64,000 bases of DNA, from NCBI GenBank assembly GCA_900318835.1, contig ONLW01000013.1, positions 60,043 to 124,042 of the forward strand. Reading direction: 5' to 3'. How positions within the stretch are numbered: position 1 is the stretch's first letter; each line of letters begins with the position of its first letter. Shown here one piece after another: positions 7,236-15,569 of this stretch. Source of the stretch: an uncultured Bacteroidales bacterium. GTDB taxonomy: Bacteria > Bacteroidota > Bacteroidia > Bacteroidales > P3. Made by a program: the position numbers and the translations under genes. Below the pieces are notes generated by a model that did not search any database, had not been told where the DNA came from, and was given only the letters and a program-made list of their open reading frames with translations.

Positions 7236-8198
7236 ATGAACGGTTTGTTTTTCGGGATGTTCATGGTTTTCGTGGTGGTGATGCTGATGCTCGACCTTTT
7301 TGTCTTCCACAAGAAGGACAAGGTGGTGAGTGTGAAGGAGGCCGCCATGTGGACAGGTATCTGGGTTGGCCTGGCAATGGCTTTCGCTGTGCTGGTCTAT
7401 TTCTTCGGGGACTGGATGATGCCGCCGACAGAGGGGGTGACAGACCTAGCGGCCTACCGCAGTGAGATGGTATCCGAATTTCTGGCCGGTTATTTCCTCG
7501 AAGAAAGTCTCTCGATTGACAATATCTTTGTGATGATCATGATTTTCGTTTCCTTTGGCATCAAGAAGGAATATTACCATAGGGTGCTTTTCTGGGGCAT
7601 CTTCGGAGCCATCGTGCTGAGGTTTATCTTCATCTTTGCCCTCGGTGCGCTTGTGACGCAGTTCTCCTGGCTGTTGGCAGTCTTCGGCGTTGTCTTGATT
7701 TACAGCGGTGTGAAGATGTTTTTCGACAAAGGCGACGAACAGATTGAGACGGAGAATCATCCTATTGTCCGCTTTGCCTCGAAGCATTTCCCGGTAACGC
7801 GCGAAAGCCATGGGCATGACTTCTTCCATCTCGGCAAGATGACACCGCTCTTTCTGGTGCTGCTTGTGATTGAGTTTTCGGACATCATCTTCGCCGTCGA
7901 TTCCATCCCCGCTGTCTTCTCTGTGACGAAGAATCCTGTGATTGTCTACACCTCCAATATCTTTGCCATCATGGGTTTGCGTTCGCTCTTCTTCCTGTTG
8001 AGCGATGTGGCCGACCGTTTTTGGCTGTTGCACTACGGCTTGGGAGCGCTACTGACATTTATCGGTGTGAAGATGATTGGTGGCGAGTTCTTTGGATGGC
8101 ATATCCCGACGCTGACCTCGCTGGCCGTCATCCTAGGTATTCTGGTGGTCAGTGTGGTGCTGTCGATGCTGATAAAAAAGCCTGTGAAGGTTGAGTAG
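7236..8198 (+). CDS. TerC/Alx-family membrane protein
   Basis: A 320-residue protein with about nine membrane segments and the TerC signature acidic motifs: FLEESLSIDNIFVMIMIF (about residues 90-105) and EFSDIIFAVDSIPAVF (about 218-233). The aspartates and glutamates inside the membrane are conserved in Alx, MeeF and MeeY, which export manganese and help metallate secreted proteins. ATG at 7236 is preferred over the in-frame TTG at 7230. TAACTTTG at 7208-7215 could be its -7 element. The gene ends one base before the end of adk on the other strand. Confidence 0.9.
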   Translation: MNGLFFGMFMVFVVVMLMLDLFVFHKKDKVVSVKEAAMWTGIWVGLAMAFAVLVYFFGDWMMPPTEGVTDLAAYRSEMVSEFLAGYFLEESLSIDNIFVMIMIFVSFGIKKEYYHRVLFWGIFGAIVLRFIFIFALGALVTQFSWLLAVFGVVLIYSGVKMFFDKGDEQIETENHPIVRFASKHFPVTRESHGHDFFHLGKMTPLFLVLLVIEFSDIIFAVDSIPAVFSVTKNPVIVYTSNIFAIMGLRSLFFLLSDVADRFWLLHYGLGALLTFIGVKMIGGEFFGWHIPTLTSLAVILGILVVSVVLSMLIKKPVKVE

Positions 8199-8199
8199 C

Positions 8200-8853
8200 T
8201 TAGCGTTTTGCTTTTAGGTGCATTACCAACTCCAGCGTCTTGCATATGCGGCCGTTGGTTTCGGCTATTTCACCGCTGCCGTCGATGGTGACGAGCATTC
8301 CTGAGACGCGGTAGTAGTCGAGCACGGGCTGAGTCTGTTGGTCGTAGAGTTCGATGCGGTGGCGGATGACCTCCTCGGTGTCGTCGGCACGGCCACTGAT
8401 GGCGGCACGCTCATGGATGCGGCGCACAAGTTCGTCGTGCGGCACGTCGATAGCCACAACACAATCAATCTTCCGCTGTAGTTTGTTGAAGATGAATTCG
8501 AGGGTCTGCGCCTGCTGTACGGTGCGGGGGAAGCCGTCGATGATACATCCTTCGGGGCGGTGCGGGTCGCCATAGAGTTCGCGGTCCCATGGGTCGACGG
8601 CGGCATCGGGGTTGGGGAGGGTGCTGCGCTGACGCAGGGCGCGGTCGAGGAGTGCCACCACGATGTCGTCGCCCACAAGGTCGCCACGGTTCATGATGGC
8701 TTTGGCGCGAAGTCCCATAGGGGTCTGCATGGCCACTTCCTGCCGCAGCAGGTCGCCGGTGGAGATGTGGAGGAAGTCGAACTTCTCGGCCAGGAGCTGG
8801 GCCTGAGTGCCTTTGCCGGCGCCGGGGGCGCCGAAGATAACAATGTTAATCAT
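8200..8853 (-). CDS. adk: Adenylate kinase
   Basis: A 217-residue cytoplasmic kinase that balances AMP, ADP and ATP. Visible are the P-loop GAPGAGKG (residues 8-15), the AMP-binding ISTGDLLR, the DGFPRTVQQA motif, and a lid with RIHERAAISGRADD then EEVIRHRIELY. There are no zinc-binding cysteines. An insert around NPDAAVDPWDRELYGDPHRP lengthens the middle of the chain compared with E. coli Adk. It converges on terC with a one-base gap; no shared terminator is evident. Confidence 0.95.
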   Translation of the reverse strand: MINIVIFGAPGAGKGTQAQLLAEKFDFLHISTGDLLRQEVAMQTPMGLRAKAIMNRGDLVGDDIVVALLDRALRQRSTLPNPDAAVDPWDRELYGDPHRPEGCIIDGFPRTVQQAQTLEFIFNKLQRKIDCVVAIDVPHDELVRRIHERAAISGRADDTEEVIRHRIELYDQQTQPVLDYYRVSGMLVTIDGSGEIAETNGRICKTLELVMHLKAKR

Positions 8854-8889
8854 ATTATATTAAGGTTAATGATTTTGGCTTGGGGTTAA

Positions 8890-10086
8890 CTATTTTGCAT
8901 TGAAAAACTTGAACTTCTTGATGAGTATCAGAGAGAAGGTTGCGGTGATGAAATAGAATCCGGCCTGTATCCAGAGGGTGAGGTATTCGTGGCTCACGTC
9001 GGCCATTGAGGCACCCATCGAAGAGACCTTGATAAAACCTTGCACACCCGGCGTGGATGGGAAGATGTAGCTTAACCACAGCCATATCTTTGGCATGCTG
9101 CACTGTGGCCATACCATACCTGTGAGGAAGAAGAGCACTAGGCTGAAGAAGGCGAAGCAGAGCATGGGGGTGAGTTTCTGTCGCACGAAGAGATTGCCTA
9201 CGGTCATGCCAAAGAAGATGACTGCCAGCAGGAAAGGTAGCAGGAAAACCATGATGTTGTAGAGGTTGCCCAATTGTGGCAGGCTGAACCACCGCGGGAT
9301 GAACCACATGCTCATCACGCAGATGGGGGTATAGATGAGGAGGTAGCAGAGTGCGCGGCCGATGGTGACGCGGTGGATGCTTCGTGTGCGCAGACGGGCG
9401 GGAATAATCTGCAGGGAACGACGGTTCTCCCTTGTTTCACCACAAAGGAGGCAGATGCCGAGGAAGAGGGTTTGGTGAATGACCAGCACCATCAGCGCCG
9501 GCAGGAAGAACGAGCCGTAGCCTCCGGTGGGATTGAAAGCGGTAACTTCTTCGTGCGCCACGGGTTGTAGTTGCACGCGTGCCGCCTCACCGGTGATGCC
9601 TTCCATCCCGTAACGCTCCAGTTCTATGGTATGCATCTCGTCGATAAGCACGGCGTTGGAACCCAGCAGCGCAGCCTTGTAATAATAGAACGAACTCATG
9701 TCGGCAAAGACACCGATGTGTGCTGTGCGTAGCGAAGCCAGTCGCGCGGAGAAGTCTTTGGGGATATAGAAGATGGCGTGAATCTTGTTGTCTTTGAGCA
9801 ACTCTTCCGCTTCCGACATATTGCAGCACTTGTAGGTGACGGTAATCTCCGGTGTGGCGTCGAGCTTATGGATGAAGCGCTTCGAGGCATCGCAAACAGC
9901 CTCGTCGATTACGGCAACGGGCAAGTCCTGTACATTTTCGGTACGGTACATGTAGCAGAAAATGAGTGGATAGAGTAGGGGGGCGATGAAGAAAATCAGT
10001 AGCACGGTGCTGTCGGCAAAGACGCGGCGCACTTCGGCGCTGAGCACCTCCCAGATGTCGTATAGGTTAAGTCTCAGTCGGTTCAT
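8890..10086 (-). CDS. ABC-2 type permease, export operon (distal)
   Basis: A 398-residue membrane protein of the ABC-2/YhhJ type: one N-terminal membrane helix (VLLIFFIAPLLYPLIF), a large extracytoplasmic domain (about residues 45-180) and five helices in the C-terminal half. It overlaps the preceding permease gene by 4 bases and is the last gene of tolC-hlyD-permease-permease. Such pairs form the membrane part of multidrug or lipid exporters like YbhSR. No ATP-binding subunit is encoded in the run. Confidence 0.88.
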   Translation of the reverse strand: MNRLRLNLYDIWEVLSAEVRRVFADSTVLLIFFIAPLLYPLIFCYMYRTENVQDLPVAVIDEAVCDASKRFIHKLDATPEITVTYKCCNMSEAEELLKDNKIHAIFYIPKDFSARLASLRTAHIGVFADMSSFYYYKAALLGSNAVLIDEMHTIELERYGMEGITGEAARVQLQPVAHEEVTAFNPTGGYGSFFLPALMVLVIHQTLFLGICLLCGETRENRRSLQIIPARLRTRSIHRVTIGRALCYLLIYTPICVMSMWFIPRWFSLPQLGNLYNIMVFLLPFLLAVIFFGMTVGNLFVRQKLTPMLCFAFFSLVLFFLTGMVWPQCSMPKIWLWLSYIFPSTPGVQGFIKVSSMGASMADVSHEYLTLWIQAGFYFITATFSLILIKKFKFFNAK

Positions 10087-11246
10087 TGTGCGGTGTTTTT
10101 ACGGGTTTGCCAATTCAACATGTAAACTCCGTCGAGAAGCAGCAAGCCGAAGCCCAGTAGGGCGGCGAACTGTACCCAGCAGTGGCTGAATCCATTGCCG
10201 TAGATGGCTATTTCGCGGTAGTTGAGGAAATAGTGTCGGATGGGATACAGCCAGCAAAAGCTCTGAAACAGCGGTGGCATGCTCTCGATGGGGTAGGAGA
10301 AGCCGCTGAGCGAGAAACTCATGGCGCTGTAGAGTGTGCAGACGCTCATGGCCAGCGACGGGTCGGTGATGCAGCAGCTGATGAACACTCCGGCACACTG
10401 GGCGGCGAAGATGAGCAACACGGTGCTCAACGCCATCAGCAGCCAGTTGCCCTCCATGGGGAAGCCCATGAAGCCGAACATGATGAGGTTGGCTATCATC
10501 GCCAACAAGGTGTACCAAAGTGTGTAGGGGAGCATCTTGCCCAATATGGCATACAATCCGTTTCCGCGTGCCTTCTGCATCCACCGTTTGATGCTCTTCT
10601 GTCGACGTTCTTTCGAGATGGCATAGCCGGTGTGCATCAAGGCGAGGAAAGCCATTACGGCCGGTATCAGGGTGGTCATCAGGTAGATGCCATAGTTGAT
10701 CCAGGGGTTGCTGATGTTGCGTGTCTCGAAGGCCACCGGCTGGATGAGCCCCATGATTTGGTCCTCGTCGAAGCCTTTCTTGCGCAGTATCTCACGTTGT
10801 ACAGCGGCACCGGCCATGATTCCCATGGAGGCCAGTTGCTTGTAGCACAGCGTGCCCGCCAGTAGGTAGGCCGAGTTGTTGTAGAGCACGAAATGGGGGG
10901 CCTTGAACTGTAGCACGTCGTTGTAGGTGCCCGCAGGAATCTCGTAAAAAGCGAAAATCTCGCCCCTCTGCATTGCGCGGCGGGCTTCCATGTGATTGTT
11001 GTACACGGCATGTACCTTTACCCCCGAGGTGGCGTCGAGTTCGTGACAGATGCGGCGTGAGAGGTAGCTGCCATCCATGTCCACCACGCCCACCGGCAGT
11101 CGTTGCGGCTGGCCTTTGTTGGTCATCGTGGCGAAGATGACAAACGTCAGCACTGCTCCCAACGTCAGCACGATGAGATAGCGCGGCGAGTTTACCAGCC
11201 TCCGGTTCTCGCGTTTGAAAACCCTGTATATTGGATAGTCTTTCAA
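10083..11246 (-). CDS. ABC-2 type permease, export operon (proximal)
   Basis: A 387-residue protein with the same layout as its neighbour: N-terminal helix (YLIVLTLGAVLTFVIFA), periplasmic domain with RLPVGVVDMDGSYLSRRI, and five C-terminal helices including the MSFSLSGFSYPIESMP region typical of ABC-2 permeases. It overlaps the second permease by 4 bases and follows the HlyD gene by about 37 bases. The two permeases probably form a heterodimer. Confidence 0.88.
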   Translation of the reverse strand: MKDYPIYRVFKRENRRLVNSPRYLIVLTLGAVLTFVIFATMTNKGQPQRLPVGVVDMDGSYLSRRICHELDATSGVKVHAVYNNHMEARRAMQRGEIFAFYEIPAGTYNDVLQFKAPHFVLYNNSAYLLAGTLCYKQLASMGIMAGAAVQREILRKKGFDEDQIMGLIQPVAFETRNISNPWINYGIYLMTTLIPAVMAFLALMHTGYAISKERRQKSIKRWMQKARGNGLYAILGKMLPYTLWYTLLAMIANLIMFGFMGFPMEGNWLLMALSTVLLIFAAQCAGVFISCCITDPSLAMSVCTLYSAMSFSLSGFSYPIESMPPLFQSFCWLYPIRHYFLNYREIAIYGNGFSHCWVQFAALLGFGLLLLDGVYMLNWQTRKNTAQ

Positions 11247-11283
11247 CGTCTATCTTTTTTGTGGCGTAGTCTTTTGGCTGCGC

Positions 11284-12273
11284 TCAATCTTCTACTATTG
11301 CAGTCATTCCGGGACGCATGTCCTCGATTTCCTCCAGCGGTACAGCCTTCACGTCGAAACTCTTTACGTCATACTGGCCGTTAGTCTTGGTAGCGCGCCA
11401 GGTAGCGTAGCTTGCCATAGCCTGTACACGGCTGATGCGGCAGGGATAGGTCTGCTTGCCCAAAGCCGGCAGGCGCACCTGGATGGTGTCGCCCGGCTGC
11501 AGGTTCTTTAGCAGGTCTTCGCGCACGGCGAAGAACATCCAGCTGTCGTCCATGTTGAGGATGGACATTACGGGGCTACCGGTGCCGATAAGGTCGCCAA
11601 TCTTGGCGAAGATTTCCACCACCTCGCCGTCGCTGGGGGCGATGAGGTAACTGTCGTCCATGTAACTCTGCACCTCGGCAACGGCACCGCCGGCCTGGTT
11701 CACCAAGGCTGCCGCAGCGTCAATATCCTCTTGACGGGCACCTTCCTTGGCCATGAGGTACTGCTGCTCGGCAGCGGCACAGTCGGCCTGCGCCACCTTG
11801 TACTGGGCTTCCACCTCGTCGAACTTTTGTGCACTCAGCACGCCCTTCTCGTAGAGTCCTTTCACACGGTCATAGCTCTTGTGGTACACCTCCACGGCGG
11901 CTTTGGCTTTCTGCCACACCTGGTAGGCCATCTGTACCTGTTGGCTGCGGGCTCCCGTCTTTGCCTTGCGGCTCTGGGCGCTGGCGGCACTCTTCACGGC
12001 CGTGGCCTGCATCATCTTGGCTTCCACCTGAGGACTGGCGATATGTGCCAGCGTGTCGCCGGCTTTTACCCTCTGTCCTTCGACTACATAGAGACTGTCG
12101 ATGCGGCCGGGAACCTTGTTGCTCACGCGGTATTCTGTGGCGTCGACTTCACCTGTGATCAACTCTTTCTGCGGGTGGATGGCGAAAATGCCCACCAGAG
12201 CCACGATGCCCACCGCTGCAATCACCACTGCCAAACCGGCCATCAACGTTTTGTTGTTATCCTTCATTGCCAT
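11284..12273 (-). CDS. HlyD-family periplasmic adaptor
   Basis: A 329-residue membrane-fusion protein: one N-terminal helix (LMAGLAVVIAAVGIVALVGIFA), a split biotinyl-lipoyl domain (GRIDSLYVVEGQRVKAGDTL, and APSDGEVVEIFAKIGDLI), a coiled-coil hairpin (about residues 90-200, rich in Ala, Lys and Gln) and a beta-barrel. It should bridge the inner-membrane permeases and the TolC-like channel. It is close to YbhG/EmrA-type adaptors. Substrate not predictable. Confidence 0.92.
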   Translation of the reverse strand: MAMKDNNKTLMAGLAVVIAAVGIVALVGIFAIHPQKELITGEVDATEYRVSNKVPGRIDSLYVVEGQRVKAGDTLAHIASPQVEAKMMQATAVKSAASAQSRKAKTGARSQQVQMAYQVWQKAKAAVEVYHKSYDRVKGLYEKGVLSAQKFDEVEAQYKVAQADCAAAEQQYLMAKEGARQEDIDAAAALVNQAGGAVAEVQSYMDDSYLIAPSDGEVVEIFAKIGDLIGTGSPVMSILNMDDSWMFFAVREDLLKNLQPGDTIQVRLPALGKQTYPCRISRVQAMASYATWRATKTNGQYDVKSFDVKAVPLEEIEDMRPGMTAIVED

Positions 12274-12362
12274 ATTGCTATACTTGTTTAGTTTCAGTTT
12301 TTAGTTTCTAATCTTCTGTAGGAGACGCAGCAGGCTGCCTCTCTACAAAATTATTCCAATCC

Positions 12363-13847
12363 TCAATCTCCCAGGGCTTGTTTCAAATACACTTTTCCCA
12401 TCTCGATTTCAATTTCGGCATCGAGCACCTCTCCTTTGGCTTTGAGCCAGGCGGTCTGTGCGGCCATCAGGTCGCTGCTGCTCGCCATGCCTGCCGCGAA
12501 ACTCTCGTCGGCAAGCTTGAGGTTCTCTTCGGCGTTCTCCAGGTCGCTTTGGGCTTCGGCCATCTTCTTGTAGGCCAGTTCCAGTTCGTAACGCACCTTG
12601 TGGACCTGTAGCTCAATCAGTTCTTTGGCCTCCTCCATCTGCCATTTCACTTCTTCGCGCTTGGCTTTGGCGGCCTTCAGCGAGTAGAAACTGCCACCGT
12701 GGAGGATGGGAATGTTTACCACCACACCTGCGAAGAAGGTGCCGCCAAATTCATTGGAAAAGCTATTGAAGAGGTTTGGGTTCGACACCAGATAGCCACC
12801 TGTGACGGCAACATTGGGCAGCAATGTGCTGCGCGCAATGGTCACTCCGGCACGCGCAATACTGTCGCTGATGCGCAGCATTTGCATCTCTTTCCGGTTG
12901 GCCCACACGGTATCTATATTGATAGACATACTAGTATTACTAGACATACTAATACTACTAGAAGAAATATTGGATTCTACATCAATCTCGCTGTCCAGCG
13001 GCATGCCGCAGCGCTCGGCCAGCAACATCTTGGCCAGAGCCAGACCGTTGGTGGCCTTGGTGAGGTTCATCTGTGCCTCGTTGAGCTTCACGCGCACCTT
13101 CATCAGGTCGCCTTTTGTGGCCACCTCGGCATTCACCATCTCTTCCACATCGTGGGTGAGGGTGTCGAGTAGGGCGGCATACTGCTCGGCCAGCTCTTTC
13201 TTGTGCTTCACGCTTACCACCTGCCAATAGGCCTCGTCAACGGCGATGAGCGTCGACTCCTTCTGGCGGTCGTATTCCACACCCGAAAGGTTGTTGGCCA
13301 GCGAGGCCATCTTGTGCAGGGCTACCAACTTGCCGCCCATGAAGATGGGCTGCGTCACGGTCACCGTGCCGGCCACCACGTTGCGCGTGTCGGTCTCCAA
13401 GGCCTCGGTGATGCGGTGCCCCACATTGTCGATATTGGTCGAGAGTGTCGAGCTGGCAATGATGTTTGACAAGGCGCTGGCAATCGAGCTGCCAATGATG
13501 GGAATGCCGCCGAATTCCTGCTGGATGGTGTTGGAGAGGTCCTGTTGCACTACACCGCTGAGATTGTTCAGTCGGTCTTTCTGCTCGTCGCTCAGCAGGT
13601 TGGTGCTTTTTTCCATCCAGTTGTAGGTGCCATTGGCGCTTACCTTAGGCAGCATCTGCCACAGCGCCACTTTCTCTAAGGCCTCGGTCTCGGCCTTTTT
13701 CATCTCGGCGCACTTCAGTCCCGCGTTGGCTCTCAAGGCCCGTGCCCGGCAGGTGTCGAGCGACAGAATCTCCTGACTTTCGGCCACCGTACACTCTCCG
13801 GCGGCCATGGCCAACATCGTGAATATGATTATTTTATTTGCTTTCAT
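12363..13847 (-). CDS. TolC-family outer-membrane efflux channel
   Basis: A 494-residue protein with a signal peptide and two outer-membrane efflux protein repeats with long helices (about residues 30-240 and 290-490). It opens the tolC-hlyD-permease-permease operon. Around residues 293-312 the serine-rich run NISSSSISMSSNTSMSIN comes from a palindromic actagtatt-type repeat in the DNA (about 12925-12970), probably placed in a surface loop. This is one of several genes here with in-frame short repeats. The start codon ATG at 13847 lies about 30 bases from the -7 element. Confidence 0.92.
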   Translation of the reverse strand: MKANKIIIFTMLAMAAGECTVAESQEILSLDTCRARALRANAGLKCAEMKKAETEALEKVALWQMLPKVSANGTYNWMEKSTNLLSDEQKDRLNNLSGVVQQDLSNTIQQEFGGIPIIGSSIASALSNIIASSTLSTNIDNVGHRITEALETDTRNVVAGTVTVTQPIFMGGKLVALHKMASLANNLSGVEYDRQKESTLIAVDEAYWQVVSVKHKKELAEQYAALLDTLTHDVEEMVNAEVATKGDLMKVRVKLNEAQMNLTKATNGLALAKMLLAERCGMPLDSEIDVESNISSSSISMSSNTSMSINIDTVWANRKEMQMLRISDSIARAGVTIARSTLLPNVAVTGGYLVSNPNLFNSFSNEFGGTFFAGVVVNIPILHGGSFYSLKAAKAKREEVKWQMEEAKELIELQVHKVRYELELAYKKMAEAQSDLENAEENLKLADESFAAGMASSSDLMAAQTAWLKAKGEVLDAEIEIEMGKVYLKQALGD

Positions 13848-13877
13848 ACAATGTCGTTTCCCTTAAAAAAACAGGTG

Positions 13878-13907
13878 CAAAGATACGAAAAAAAAATCCT
13901 ATCTTTG
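13878..13907. promoter_or_regulatory. Back-to-back TATCTTTG elements upstream of tolC
   Basis: CAAAGATA at 13878-13885 is a -7 element on the minus strand, serving tolC. TATCTTTG at 13900-13907 is the same element on the plus strand, pointing into the 14 kb gap. Together they make an imperfect dyad like the one before atpD. The plus-strand copy has no gene for over 400 bases and may be inactive. The rest of 13848-14332 (485 bases) holds phased repeat copy 2 and the pfp promoter. Confidence 0.5.
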
Positions 13908-14059
13908 TTCTAAATAAAGTTAAATATAAAAACGATGGGCGATGCACGTTATTTTGTAAAAATACAAATACTTTTTTGTCCCTCAAAATAATATTTCCTC
14001 CCTCCCCAGACCAATGCCAAATGTTAAAATATCCGTAGCCACCAAGTGGCTAAGAACCC

Positions 14060-14129
14060 CATACCAACGCCTTACCAACTCCCTACCAACTCCTACCATA
14101 GTAGGAGATGATAGGTATGTAATATGTTG
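14060..14129. repeat. 11-base-phased palindromic intergenic repeat, copy 2
   Basis: Left side: units like ACCAACGCCTT, ACCAACTCCCT and ACCAACTCCT, then CTACCATAGTAG as the centre near 14100. The right half is degenerate (GAGATGATAGGTATG). It lies between divergent tolC and pfp. It is the most decayed of the five copies on its right side. Confidence 0.75.
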
Positions 14130-14274
14130 ATGATACGGTAGTTGTGTGATTTTGAACGAAAATCGTGTTTTGGGGAGTTTTAATAGTTAAAATTTATACC
14201 CTCTTTATGTTAAATTTCATTAATAACCGTTTCTTGATTTTTGATGCATTTGTTCTGGGCTGTTGAAAAAAAAA

Positions 14275-14306
14275 TTTGGCTGAATCGAGTTTGTTTTGTA
14301 TTTTTG
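14275..14306 (+). promoter_or_regulatory. Promoter of PPi-phosphofructokinase
   Basis: TTTG (14275-14278), 20 bases, TATTTTTG (14299-14306), then an A-rich leader and ATG at 14333. This fits the Bacteroidetes consensus and rules out the longer upstream reading frame that starts at 14276. Confidence 0.75.
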
Positions 14307-14332
14307 CATTTTATTTAAAAAAAAATTATATT

Positions 14333-15565
14333 ATGAAAAGCATAGCAATACTTACGGGCGGTGGCCCCGCCCCGGGAATGAATACAGTGGTGGCCTCGGT
14401 GGCCAAAACTTTCCTTCGCGACGGTTATCGCGTCATCGGTCTCCATGGCGGCTACAGCGCCCTGTTCACCGACAAGCCCCGCATGCAGGACCTCGACTTC
14501 CTCACCGCCGACGAAATCTTCAACAAGGGCGGCAGCATCCTCAAGATGAGCCGATTCAAACCTACGTCCGAGGATTTTGAGCAGCGCTTCAACCTCAAGC
14601 TCTTTACCGACAACGAGATCAAACTCCTCGTTACCGTGGGTGGCGATGATACTGCCTCAACGGCCAACCGCATCGCCAAGTTTTTGGCTGACAAGCACTA
14701 TCCCATCGCCAACATCCACGTCCCCAAGACCATCGACAACGACCTGCCGCTGCCCAACAGTAGCCCTACCTTCGGCTACAACAGTGCCAAGGCCCAGGGC
14801 TGTGTGCTGGCCACCGCCGTTATGGAGGATGCCCGCACCAGCGAGAACTGGTTCGTGGTCAGCGCCATGGGCCGCTCCGCCGGTCACCTCGCCCTCGGCA
14901 TCGCCGGCGCCTGCCACTATCCCATGGTCATCATCCCCGAGTTCTTCAACAAGACCGAGATTACCGTCGAGAAGATAATCAACATGGTCGTCTCCTGCAT
15001 CATCAAGCGCAAGCTGATGGGCATCAACTACGGTGCCGCCATGATTTCCGAAGGCGTGTTCCACTCGCTTAGCGACGAGGAGATTAAGAATTCCGGCATC
15101 CACTTCAGCTACGATGAGCATGGCCACCCCGAGTTGGGTAAGGTCTCCAAGGCTCACATCTTCAATGACCTGCTGGAGCGCAAAGCCAAAGAGATTGGTC
15201 TGAAGGTGAAGACCCGTCCTGTGGAGGTCGGCTACGAGATCCGCTGCCATACTCCCATCGCTTTCGACCTCACTTACTGCTCGCTGATGGGCATGGGTGT
15301 GCACACCCTCTTCAACCAGGGCTGTACCGGCTGCATGGTGTATGTCGACCAGCAGGGCAACGTCAGCCCGCTGTACCTCAAAGACCTGCAGGATCCCGAG
15401 ACCGGCAAGATTCCGCCGCGCCTAGTCAACGTCAACAGCAACAAGGTGCAGAGCTACGTCAACGACATCATGGACTACATCACTCCCGCCGACTACGAAG
15501 CCGCCAAGAAGTATGTGGCCAACCCCGAAGACTATGACTTTAAGAAGATTCTTAACTGGAACTAA
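14333..15565 (+). CDS. pfp: Diphosphate-fructose-6-phosphate 1-phosphotransferase
   Basis: A 410-residue phosphofructokinase-family enzyme that phosphorylates fructose-6-phosphate with pyrophosphate, reversibly, in glycolysis. GGGPAPGMN opens the chain. VGGDDTAS (102-109) has Asp in place of the Gly of ATP-dependent enzymes, the accepted mark of PPi use. PKTIDNDLP (131-139) and MGRSAGHLA complete the active site. The ATG at 14333 follows its own promoter by 27 bases. A PPi-linked glycolysis fits the membrane pyrophosphatase encoded at 22 kb, since both use the same small energy carrier. Confidence 0.93.
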   Translation: MKSIAILTGGGPAPGMNTVVASVAKTFLRDGYRVIGLHGGYSALFTDKPRMQDLDFLTADEIFNKGGSILKMSRFKPTSEDFEQRFNLKLFTDNEIKLLVTVGGDDTASTANRIAKFLADKHYPIANIHVPKTIDNDLPLPNSSPTFGYNSAKAQGCVLATAVMEDARTSENWFVVSAMGRSAGHLALGIAGACHYPMVIIPEFFNKTEITVEKIINMVVSCIIKRKLMGINYGAAMISEGVFHSLSDEEIKNSGIHFSYDEHGHPELGKVSKAHIFNDLLERKAKEIGLKVKTRPVEVGYEIRCHTPIAFDLTYCSLMGMGVHTLFNQGCTGCMVYVDQQGNVSPLYLKDLQDPETGKIPPRLVNVNSNKVQSYVNDIMDYITPADYEAAKKYVANPEDYDFKKILNWN

Positions 15566-15569
15566 TAAG

